64,000 bases of DNA from Ceratodon purpureus (Eukaryota; Streptophyta; Bryopsida; Pseudoditrichales; Ditrichaceae). Under the pieces are notes generated by a model, which was not told where the DNA came from, ran no database searches, and saw only the letters and a list, made by a program, of their open reading frames with translations. The position numbers and the translations under genes are program-made. Of this stretch, positions 45,821 through 55,991 are shown piece after piece (the stretch's first letter is position 1; each line of letters begins with the position of its first letter). The DNA lies in assembly GCA_014871385.1 (NCBI GenBank), contig CM026425.1, positions 12,391,152 through 12,455,151 of the forward strand, read 5' to 3'.

Positions 45821-47194
45821 ATGGAGTTCGAGGAAGAGCCCAAGGTTGACAGCAATATGGAGGGTGAAGTTAGCGAGGTGGTGGAATTGGAGGCCGATCC
45901 ATTGCTGCAGGCGAATCAATCCGATGAGATAGTAGATGACGCGGAATCTGTGGAGAGGCTGCCTGTAGTTGCGGAGTTGAAGAGGTCACACACAATGCAG
46001 CGGGAAAGATTAGGTCTCTTGAGGCAGCCGATTGAGACCTTGAGACTGGCGATTCTATCTTTGCTGTATCAATGTAGGCTTCTATGGATCCATGTGCTTA
46101 GCCACCATCTTCGAGTTGTAGGTGCTGGTGTTCTCACGATTGCGATCATCATTGGACTAGCCGTTGTTGACGGACCTCATGAATACTACGTGAGGGAAGC
46201 GATTGCGTACTTCAGGTTTGCGGTTTGGTGGATAGGTCTTGGTGTTGCCTCGTCGATCGGCCTTGGGTCTGGTCTTCACACGTTCGTTTTGTATTTAGGG
46301 CCCCATATCGCCATGTTCGCAGTGAGGGCATCACAATGTGGGCGGGTGGATTTCAAAGCTAGGGGTTACGATACGCCACAGTGGGGGTTTCCTCCCTCAT
46401 GGCAGCACAGAGAATGCTCCGAACTGGGCGAGCCGATGTTTCCTCGGCTTCCTACGGATGGTTTAGAGAGCTATGTGGTCCCAATCTTCAAGGTTCTGCT
46501 GCAAGTACAATTAGAGGCGGTCCTCTGGGGAATTGGCACTGCCATAGGCGAGCTGCCCCCTTATTTTGTGTCACGCGCTGCCAGGTTATCAGGAGAAAAA
46601 GTGAAAGAGCTTGAAGACCTGGTGAATTTGCCGGAAGAACTAGACCATCCAAGCCTTTATGATCGTCTCAAAGTGTGGGGTCTGAAGAGGTTCTCACAAC
46701 TGGGGTTCTTCGCAATCCTGATTTTTGCTTCTGTTCCAAATCCCCTGTTTGACCTAGCAGGGTTGATGTGCGGTCATTTTCTGGTCCCGTTCTGGAAGTT
46801 CTTCTTGGCCACTTTGATCGGCAAGGCCATAATCAAGACGCATATCCAGACTATTGTTGTAATTTTGGCATGTAATCCTCATGTTCTGGAAGCGCTGGAG
46901 GCAGGTTTTGCGTGGGTTATTAGTCATCTTCCATTCCTCAACCGCCTTTCGCCGAGCATAATGGCTCTTGTGGGCTCAGTCAAGGACAAGGTATCCGGTA
47001 ACGCCGGCGCTGCTGTGCCAGTCAAAAGTGGATACACCTTGGGGTCCGTGTGGAACATAGTTGTGCAGCTTATGATGGCAGGTTTTGTTGCGTCGATTAT
47101 CACCGCAACAGCACAGGGTTACCTGTTGGAGCGTCAGAAGCATGAGGTATCAACCCTCGTTGAAGATCTGAAGAAGAAGAAGAAGCAGGAGTAA
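45821..47194 (+). CDS. VMP1 / KMS1-like ER membrane protein (VTT domain)
   Basis: This is a single-exon gene of 457 aa. VMP1-type proteins are ER multi-spanning scramblase-related proteins needed for autophagosome formation and secretory traffic; Arabidopsis KMS1/KMS2 are the plant homologues. An acidic N-terminus (about 1-50) is followed by hydrophobic spans from about residue 100 onward. The diagnostic VTT/DedA stretch reads FASVPNPLFDLAGLMCGHFL then FFLATLIGKAI (about 300-345). Other family blocks are IGELPPYFVSRAARLSG and HPSLYDRL. The C-terminus ends with a lysine-rich tail (EDLKKKKKQE) resembling an ER-retrieval signal. ATG 45821 is the first in frame and is closely preceded by a TATA box. 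The lack of introns is notable among its neighbours. Confidence 0.88.
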   Translation: MEFEEEPKVDSNMEGEVSEVVELEADPLLQANQSDEIVDDAESVERLPVVAELKRSHTMQRERLGLLRQPIETLRLAILSLLYQCRLLWIHVLSHHLRVVGAGVLTIAIIIGLAVVDGPHEYYVREAIAYFRFAVWWIGLGVASSIGLGSGLHTFVLYLGPHIAMFAVRASQCGRVDFKARGYDTPQWGFPPSWQHRECSELGEPMFPRLPTDGLESYVVPIFKVLLQVQLEAVLWGIGTAIGELPPYFVSRAARLSGEKVKELEDLVNLPEELDHPSLYDRLKVWGLKRFSQLGFFAILIFASVPNPLFDLAGLMCGHFLVPFWKFFLATLIGKAIIKTHIQTIVVILACNPHVLEALEAGFAWVISHLPFLNRLSPSIMALVGSVKDKVSGNAGAAVPVKSGYTLGSVWNIVVQLMMAGFVASIITATAQGYLLERQKHEVSTLVEDLKKKKKQE

Positions 47195-49613
47195 GAAGAT
47201 CAACACGATAGATGACCCCGTGAGAAAATTGGGTGTACCCATAGGCCAGAAAGCTTGTACAGATTCTAAGCCAAAGCCTTTTTTACGACTGTATTTCTTG
47301 GCAGGGGCTGCTAGTCTCTTTTGTAGAGAGCCCCAGATCATTCATCTGAGAGGAAATCACCTCTAGAACAAAATAGGATCAATTGAATCTCTGCTTTGAT
47401 TGATACTTCCATAGAACCGTTAAAACACTGGTGAGGTTGGTCTCATCTTATTGACTTCACTAATTAGGATGTCTTGAGATCTCTCTTCTTGCGGTGTTAG
47501 CAATGCCCAGTCAAGAGATCACAGGACACGTTGTCAGTTTCTTTTATACAGCCCAGACCGGATCGTCATCCAACTGCCCACTGCCATCGTGGCTTTAATT
47601 GTTGCGTCCTCCTTTGTTGTCGATGCTGGAAGTTTTGCTGCAAAACTCTGGTCTTCTCGAGGACTGGAGTTTACAAGTTGATCTAAATGTGACTTATCCT
47701 ACCGTCCTTTAAGTGCAGGTAGACAATGATATCCTAGGCCTTTGATGAGGTCGTGCTCTCCACGCACTGTAGCAGGATTCTTTCACGTGCTTTGGTGGCT
47801 CGGTGACCGAATGCTAATTTATGTGACAGTTTTGCTCATGAGGGTATTATGATATGGCAAAGGTTGACACCAGATGTACTGAAACGATGACGAGAATTGA
47901 GGTTCACTGTTCACACATTACTGTCTGGAATTGGTGAGTTTCTGTTTGCAGATTTGAGGTATATGTCAATTTATATCTTGGTTGTGTGTGCTAGACTTGG
48001 CCATGCAGTGTGAAGTATGTCATTTGCATTGCATGATGAAAGCGTTTCTGAATTGAACATACAGGGTTTCTGCAGTGTCACATTACGTTCACCAAGGGCT
48101 GAGTGAAATTGCATTTCCATGTCATTTCTTTAAGGTCTCGATTAATGAGAATGTATAATGTATTTTATTAAAAAAATGAATATTTACAGATGAACCATCA
48201 CAATAATAAAAAAATGCTTACAAAAGATTATCTCGCAAGTTCTTTGGGGCCAAATTGCAGTGTGCACAAGATGTTATACATAAGGTAGGTGAACCTAAAA
48301 CTGATCACTTAAGGATTTTAGCATATGTGTTTGAGGTAAATAATTTGAAGATGATTCTTCATGTGTACAAATGTAAGGTTCTTGTTGGATGCAAAATTTT
48401 CTATAATTTTATTCCCAATATTGAAATAGTTAAAATTATTTGAAGTAAAAAGTTGAATTCACACATGGTGGACATGTAGGTTGCTGTAAAATCGACCACC
48501 ATGACACCAAAACTTGATCATGGTTTATTATCAAAGTATTCCCATACGATTTCTTTTTTACCAATTACTTCTAGGAATCACACAAAGATCTAGGAAGATC
48601 TCTCTAGATTTTTAATTTGAAACTTCTCTAAAATTGAGAAGTCTATTGATGGGTTATTGGAATATAGTTGGATATGGCTTTGTCTACCTTAGTCCATGTT
48701 GATGAAGGTATGGTTGAGAAATTGATGGAGGATTTTGATAAAAGGGCATGTTTAACTTTGAAGTAGTGACTTTGACATTTCACATTGATAAAGAACTTTA
48801 TTGATTTGAGCATTTTCATGGTAAAGAGTACGAATCAACTTTTTTGGCTTTGCACTAAAGTCTAAAGCCAAACAACAGGTCCAAATGGTAGCAATTGTAG
48901 TGAGTTTAAATGTAAGAGATTTTTATTATGAATAATAAATTGTATTAGAATTTAAAGCTTTTCAAAGAATATAAATTAGAATTTTATTAAATATTCATAA
49001 AACAACTTGATGTATGAGCTATCCATGTCATGTTCTTAATGTCATGTCTTACAATAATTATTATGCCTTTGACATTGATTAACAAGAATAAGAGCTCCTA
49101 AAATCTATGTTTGGTCTACGTGTGAGAATAAGATTATAGGAAACAAACTAGTAGTAAAGAATCATTAATTCTCTTGAGATTAGATATTTTTAACTACAAA
49201 ATAATTAATTATTTACCAAAAAATAGTGGCAAAAGCTATTAACAAGAAAGGTTTAGTTCCTGAAAGAATATTCATTTTTACAATTTCTTTGAATAGATAG
49301 TTGATTTATAAGTTTGTAAGTTGACGATTGTTTATCTTATATATATTGTTCTTGTTTCAAACCAATAGGTGTCATTTGAGGGCTTACTTGTCATGTAGAT
49401 GATTGATTACAAAACTATGTTGCTCTCAAAAAAAAAAAAAAAAAAAATTTCAATAGAATATTATATTAATTTCTACACAAAAATGGATCATTTCCTAAAA
49501 TATTTTCCCCTCATATTCATTTGCTCTTGGTACCGTCCATATTATAAAAATATGCTGTGAATTTCTATTATTCAGCTCATTAGTTTTGGGCTTCACACTA
49601 TGTACATCTCAGG
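47195..49613. other. VMP1-like 3' region and AT-rich spacer
   Basis: About the first 900 bp are mixed composition, consistent with 3' UTR. From 48100 the sequence is AT-rich with a poly(A) tract near 49429 and no recognisable gene. Weak similarity to the sequence beyond 52193 suggests the neighbouring inverted repeat once extended about 130 bp further out. Confidence 0.4.
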
Positions 49614-49967
49614 TACAGAGAATGTGTTGCAACACAAAACAGATTGACAATGACATATTTGCAGTATTGGCCTAGCTGGAGCCCCTCACCATGACCCCTT
49701 GCCAAGCCACGCCCAGCCATCATTGTGGATCAAATAACTAAGCAAATCGGTGGATAATTACCGTGGTTATGGGTTAACCCTGGTTGGAAACATTCTGCGC
49801 TAAACCACCCAAGGGCCGGGCCCAAAGGGCTGTTTGGCTGATGAGTTCCTCTCAGATACCGTCCAGTCTATGATGGCAGGGACCGGCTGAAATATATGAC
49901 CAGATGATGAGCAATAGTTAAAGAAATAACATAGCGTATGTTTGAGGTTTAATATTGTTGAGATTAA

Positions 49968-51043
49968 CCCCTAAAGCATTTGGCCATAAAATCCCAAATT
50001 CTGCCTCAAATCTGCCCTGTTTTAGTTCAAGGTAGAATTATGAAAATTTAAACGTAATTAGAAGAATCTAACCGTAGGATCTAGTACCTAACTTGTACAT
50101 GTATGTGTACCCAAAATTTTAGACTGTATCTCCTCACCGTTTGGAAGATCATAAGGTTTGAACTTGAGTGAAAAGTTTTTTTTGGTCCTGCCCGGCAGGG
50201 ACAGCCACACTTCGGAGAGTAAAACAGCCAATTTTTTGAGATCTTGTGGTTGGAGGCTCTTCAGTTTTGGATTCTAAAGTAAGTTGGGAGTATGCTCAAA
50301 AAAATTGAAGAGAATACAACACAGAGAAGCATTGGAAAACCACATTTTTAGTGACGGGAGTCAAATGAAATGCATATACACTGGCTCTTTTTCCACACTA
50401 CAAATGCCTAAGAAGATCATCTATTTTTCGAAATCCGAACGGTGTATACGTGCATTTGTATGGAAAAGAAATTGTGGAGGAAAAAAATCCAAAAAATAAA
50501 CAAATCCAAAATAGATATGAATTTTATAGTGGTTTAGGAGGAGATAATGGTGAAGGAAAAATGGGTGATGAAGGTGACCCAATTACTGTAGATCTGTTTG
50601 ACAGTTTTTATAAAACTTGGAACTTTGACTGAATATATCTTAAGATCCGTACGGTCAAAATTAACAAAATTTGGTAAACAGACTAATTTGATGGCTCTGA
50701 ACAAGATCCTACGGTTGGATTTTTCAAAATCAAGTTTTAAAAAAAATTGTAAAACGATTTCAGAAAGGATCATTTGGAAGTCACTGTAGATTGTCATAGA
50801 TTTGGTACACCACCTGCATCGGCCACAAACCTGCCCGAGCTGCCCTGAATTGAATTTTGATCTTTAAACACGATTTATTTCTTAACTACGGGCCCGATGA
50901 AAGTGAAATTTGGTCTTGTTAGAAAGATATGACAATTTCCCATGCTGTGCCAAAGTTACAGCCACATCCGGTAAAATTTGACTCATAGGGAGCCTGACCG
51001 GACCCTAAATCATACCAAAACTGTTGAGTTGATGCTTTAGGGG
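49968..51043. mobile_element. Nested element flanked by TTAA with CCCCTAAAGCAT ends
   Basis: The termini CCCCTAAAGCAT and ATGCTTTAGGGG form perfect 12-bp inverted repeats, and both are flanked by TTAA (49964-49967 and 51044-51047). TTAA duplication with CCC ends is a piggyBac-like signature. Because TTAA is palindromic, a TA duplication with ACCCC ends (mariner-like) is equally possible. No transposase is encoded, so it is non-autonomous. Confidence 0.6.
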
Positions 51044-51635
51044 TTAATTGATTATATTTGTTTACATGGAACCAGACTGTACGTAAAAATTAGAACATCA
51101 ATTTTATATTCTAGTTTGATTTAATAATGTCTTTCACAAGGTATGAACTTCATGCTTCAAATAACATACGAAAATAAAAAACATCAGCACAAACTCAAAC
51201 TCGCAAAATATGCTACAATCAACAACCACATATTGAACATATAAACCACAAATAAAATTGTAGATTTTTATATTTTTATATTTTTATATTTTATTTTTTG
51301 TATGGATTGATTTATTGTATTTGGAAAAATGATTATAGTAATCAATCATTCATTTCTCTAATCATGAAAAGAACAAGACCAAATATCAAAAATGGTTTTT
51401 GCTAAATTGATGTTTATTCCGGCTATTGAACAACAGACCCACATGTAGAAACGATCACAGTAACAAAACAGATCCAATTTTGATATAATTGTTACAAATT
51501 CTAATGCTCTGTTATAACACCTATCAAATTACAATTGATTGATCTCTACAATAGTAAATCTCAAACATACGCTATTGTATTTCTTTAACTATTGCTCATC
51601 ATCTGCTCACAATTCATGAGGTCCCTGGCCATCAT

Positions 51636-51966
51636 ACCCTTGCGATAAACCTCGCCCTCGTCTTAATGACGAGGGCCCCCCAACCTGGGCTGTCATTGGA
51701 GGGGGCAAAAAGCCCCCTATATTTTGAATGTTGATGAAAAAAAAAATTAAAATTTTAAAGTTTTTTAAAAAATATATAAACTAACTAAAATTAACCTAGT
51801 GGGTCCCCCTAGGCTAATTCGGGGTCCCCGGTTTCATTAAAAATAAAAAAATTACTAAAAAGGGCCGCAGGGCCCCTAAAAATAGATCAGGGAGGAAAGG
51901 AGAAAGGGGAGGAGGAGGGGGAGGGCCCGCCTCGTCATTAAGACGAGGGCGAGGTTTAGAGCGAGG
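51636..51966. mobile_element. 331-bp MITE with 9-bp duplication
   Basis: The ends share an inverted repeat of about 40 bp that includes AAACCTCGCCCTCGTCTTAA. It is flanked by GGCCATCAT at 51627-51635 and 51967-51975. A 9-bp duplication suggests a Mutator-like origin; if the outer G is excluded it is 8 bp and hAT-like. The insertion splits the right arm of the surrounding inverted repeat at a site that is continuous in the left arm (CTATGATGGCAGGGACC), so the empty site is visible within the same element. Confidence 0.8.
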
Positions 51967-52193
51967 GGCCATCATAGACTGAGAGTTACTCATGAGCCAA
52001 ACAGCTCCTTGGGCCCTTGGGTAGGTTCCTCCAGAATATTTATAACCAGGGTTACAGTAATCATTCACCGATTTGCTATGCGATCCTCAATCATGGCTTG
52101 ACATGGCTTGGCAAAGGGTCACAGTGAGGGGCTTCTAGGCCAATACTACCGTCATTGTCAATCTGTTTTGTGTTGCAGCACATTCTATGTATT

Positions 52194-53240
52194 TTAACCT
52201 TGGCAGGCCAATCGTAGTACAAAAAATAATATGAGAATAATCTTGATTTTCCATCAAATTGAATACTTTTAAGTAGTATACTGATACTTGGAAATGTTTC
52301 TCCGACACACATGCTTCAATCTCGCTTAATTTTCATAGAGAATCAGCTGATATTCAAAAATAGATTTAAATTTTGTAGCCATATTCACATTAGTCTCGGA
52401 TAATTCTGGAATAGTTAAAGAAGCCTCATGGTTCTCCAACAGAAGCCTGATATTCCAATTTCACCATGTTAAAATGCATTTTTGTTGTCACTACCATATG
52501 CCAATTTGACTCTACTAACCATGTTCTATTTTTTGAGCAAAAATATTTTGACTCAAGCTCTAAATAATAAAGTTCTTTTACTAAAGAATATTAGGGGTAT
52601 GATGTTTATATGATACTCTATCACTCAGGGCAATGAAAGACTTAGAGATGAGAATTGTGTGCACAATTTTATGCTGCTCTGTCAAAGTCATCTGCTTGGA
52701 AGGGAGTGAACCATATACAGGCTTTTGTTTGGCATACAATAGTTGTCGAAATCTAATGTTTGTGCTCATTTTCGAAGGTTGCATGTACCTGCACAGGACA
52801 TGTGCTATGTACTGGAAGTTGGAACCAAAGAGGTAGTGCAAATGATGTAGAAGTACGTTTAACACCCTGAAACGAACTAAGGAATTAGATTTTGACACCT
52901 GATGGGAGCCTAATAAGGGTAAAAGTTCCTACTGAGGATAAAAGTTCCACAACATGCAGTGCAGATAATTTACTTCCATTTCCACAAATGTTACCAGCAA
53001 GAATACTAAAGTGTTTTGGATGCATACGTGGCTCCCATGTAAGCTTCAGTAATGATGATATTTCTTGTGCAAGCTCCCAAGTAACTTTCAATACCATGCA
53101 AGTAGTTCACTGTAACATCAGTCATTGTCGAAAGAATTCTCCATCACCCACACCTGTCGTCTCTACATCTATCTGTAAACTACTATCAGTTCTTGTACCA
53201 AATGTAATTTTGTTGAGATGAATTAGAACAACATCTGCTA
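52194..53240. other. Spacer without recognisable gene
   Basis: Short open frames on both strands overlap each other (for example 52581-52898 minus, 52892-53221 plus) and have no domains. I see nothing supportable here. Confidence 0.4.
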
Positions 53241-53532
53241 CTAAGGTTGACACACCTATAACCGACAACTTAAAGCAGTTTAGCATATCAAAGCTTGGGT
53301 TATCGACAAGGAGATATTTTTGGTTCATAGGAAAATAATGTTCACGAAGAATGAGCATTTTTTCATGAATTATCTCCCAATATTGAAATTTGTACAATTT
53401 TTCAAAGTGAAAAGTACTTCCGAACCAATAGCCGATATATACAAATGAGGTACATCTGTTCTTTCATAATCTAGGAATTAGGAGATATCGGCTATTGGTC
53501 ATGTGTCGACTATAGGTGTGTCAACCTTAGTG
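53241..53532. mobile_element. Inverted-repeat element, family CTAAGGT (copy 2)
   Basis: The ends CTAAGGTTGACACACCTATA and their complement are about 20 bp long and match the element at 5279-5684 in termini and in an inner GGGTTATCGA block. This copy is shorter (292 bp) and its inner half near 53420-53500 contains a further inverted pair (CCAATAGCCGATAT). It is non-coding. Confidence 0.6.
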
Positions 53533-53943
53533 TTGTTGTGAGCAGGAATTCTACAGAGGAAGCAAAATGGTGAAGCAGAAGCAGCAGGAATCCTTACTTC
53601 TGATGCACTGTCGAATGAGTGAGAAGCAAAAAATAAAAATAAAAAAATAAAAAAAATAAAAAACTCAAGGTGCATTTATATTATGTCACACACTGTACCC
53701 TCTGCATCTACTTCCTTTGGTACACCACATATCAGGCCATTGCAACAAGCTCTACTATTAATCTAAAGATGGTTGTCATGAAAAAACTCAACATTGATCT
53801 TTATTTTATGAACAATAGTGTTCCGTGGATCTATTTCATAACAAAATCTAATCCTTTTCATATATTCAATTAACTACCTTGTCATAAAATAAGTTCACTT
53901 GTGAATATAGACAAACATGTGTATGATGAAAAATTTATCATGT

Positions 53944-54277
53944 GGAGCGAGCCCCACCATCCCCACGCCCGGCCCAAGCTTCGGCGCGCCTTTGCGCGGT
54001 TATGGGAGCACTGCAATGTCATTTGCAATCTGCAGGCTGAGCAAGTCACTTGGATTCATGTTCGCCCTCGTCAAGGGGTCTTTAGTTAGACTGTAGGTTC
54101 CGCTAGGTCTCCAGGTTCTTTAGGTATAGGTATTTCGGTTTGGTTTGGTTTAGGTTCGCCAGCTCAGGTATTCTCTTGCCCGGTTTTGCAGCGGTGTACC
54201 TCTTTTCATTTGCAATGGATCTTTGCACACCATTTGATTCAAAAAAAATAAAATAAAATAAAATAAAAAATTAAATT
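53944..54277 (+). mobile_element. 5'-truncated retroposon (LINE 3' end) with A-rich tail
   Basis: A GC-richer 300-bp insert ends in an A-rich tail (AAAAAAAATAAAATAAAATA from 54241). It is flanked by the 10-bp direct repeat TTTATCATGT (53934-53943 and 54278-54287). These are the marks of target-primed insertion. The tail differs from the hairpin end of the LINE at 37.8 kb, so it is a different family. Confidence 0.65.
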
Positions 54278-54989
54278 TTTATCATGTTTGTTGTTTTGTT
54301 AAAATCTCTAATGACTAAGGTACAAAAATCTAATAGTGAAGTAGCTAAAGATGGCAATAATTCTATAAAAGAATTCTTAGGTTTATTTAACTACAAACAC
54401 CAACTATCTTTATTGCAAATTATACATTGATTAAGAAAGCAACAAAAAATTAAATGTATTTATCTTTCTCTTCATGTTTCAAGAAATGTTGCATAGACAA
54501 CATTAAAATGTATTTTGTGGCCAAAAATTCTACATTCAGCCATATATGGGCATAAGAAGTCATCTCATCCATGATTTCACATTTCATCCAATTATTTCAT
54601 GAATTCACATACTTCAAGCCTTATTTCTTTCTGGGCAAAATTTCTACCAAAGCCTCGACAGTACTGAAATTTTTAGTCGTGGATTTTAGTTCCGCCTGTG
54701 CGCAGACATCCATGAAAACGAAAACCCGGAATCTACCATGATTTCGAAGCTCTGAAGCTTCGGTAAAACACGCAAGTTCGGTACCCGATCGATACCTACA
54801 CGATACTGGGAAGACACTGATCTGATACTAGTGTTATACCCTTGTAATACCCGGTTAATAGCCAGGTGATACTTAGGCGCTCCTGTCGAAGATGTAGCTG
54901 CTTGTGAATGTCGGAGTATAAAGGAGACATGCATGATTGTTGCTCTTTGTCACTCACTCAGTGATGGTAGCTTGATGTGAGGAGAGGTG

Positions 54990-55870
54990 CCGAGCTAGGT
55001 TTTGTAGCAAACATAAGGATCATGGCTCCATTCTTGTAGGATTATATAACATGTAGTGACGCCGCACCATTGTGCGCGCACAGTTGCTGGTATGGTGTCG
55101 ATGGCCGAGCGGATGATCATGTGTTTGTGATTAGGGGAGCACTAGCCTTAGCACGTAGTCACTGCGCTTGCACAGCCTCCCTGCCCGCAGCCCCTAATTC
55201 TGCTTTGCCGTCACCATCGCACCAGTGATCGCACGCGCAGGCATGTTGTTTAAGAAATGCCGGACTCTTTTTCTATGGATACTGGACGATCATTGGTCTT
55301 TGTTAATCATTCCCTGGACTCTGCAATGGCCGCAGTGATGGAGTGATTAGTGGTTGGTTCATATGAGAGAGGCGTAGTGAGGTTTTGTGGACGTAAACAC
55401 AACGGTCATGCATGGCTTTTTTCTTCGGCTCCGCTTTTCTCATAGGATTATTAAGCATGTAATGCCGCCGAATTTCCGTTGCGCGCGCACAGTTGGTCGA
55501 TGGCTGCGTGGATGATCATGTGTATGTAGTTCGGGGAGTGCCACTGGTTTCAGTACGTAGTCACTGCGCATACGCACAGCCTCCTTGCCGCTGCAGCAAA
55601 TTCTGCTTTACGGCCACAGCGATCGCACATGCATCTTGGTTACGAAATGCTGGACTGTCCTCAATGACTGGCGAGGGGCACATGCATGATAGCTGGTCTT
55701 TGTCGCGATGTCTGGACTGATTAGTGATAGCTGCAGCGATGGAGGGATGCTCGCGGTAGTTTAATGTGAGGGTGGGGGGTGGCGAGGTTTTTCTGGACGT
55801 AAACACAAGGATCATGGCTTCATTCTTCAGCTGCGCTATTCTAATAGGATTATGCATGTAGTGACAGAGG
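54990..55870. repeat. Tandem duplication (about 390-400 bp, 2.2 copies) upstream of the DYAD-like gene
   Basis: Three successive blocks start with GAGGTTTTGTGGACGTAAAC-like sequence at about 54993, 55378 and 55778. Each continues with ATCATGGCTTCATTCTTC and GGATTAT...ATGTAGTGACGCCG. The first two copies go on through GCGCGCACAGTTG, GATGATCATGTG and CGTAGTCACTGCGC. The third is partial. Copies have drifted by many substitutions. The array ends about 120 bp before the start codon at 55992 and probably forms its promoter. Confidence 0.75.
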
Positions 55871-55991
55871 ATTAGACTGTACATGTAATCTGGGGAAGTG
55901 AGTACTCCGAGCTTCAGAATTTTAGTGAGAGGAAGCAGTTGCGGCAGGTATTGCTGTGAGCGCAGGGGTTAAGTAGATTCAGGTTTGCGCC

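Larger units (their letters stand above)
49614..52193. mobile_element. Long inverted-repeat (foldback-like) element with nested insertions
   Basis: Two arms of roughly 350 bp are inverted copies. The block TTGCAACACAAAACAGATTG at the left edge is matched in inverse near 52150-52180, and CAATAGTTAAAGAAATA near 49910 is matched near 51580. Arms differ by scattered substitutions, so the element is old. A 1,076-bp element interrupts the left arm and a 331-bp MITE the right arm; without them it would be about 1.2 kb. There is no coding sequence. The terminal duplication was not resolved. Confidence 0.7.
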
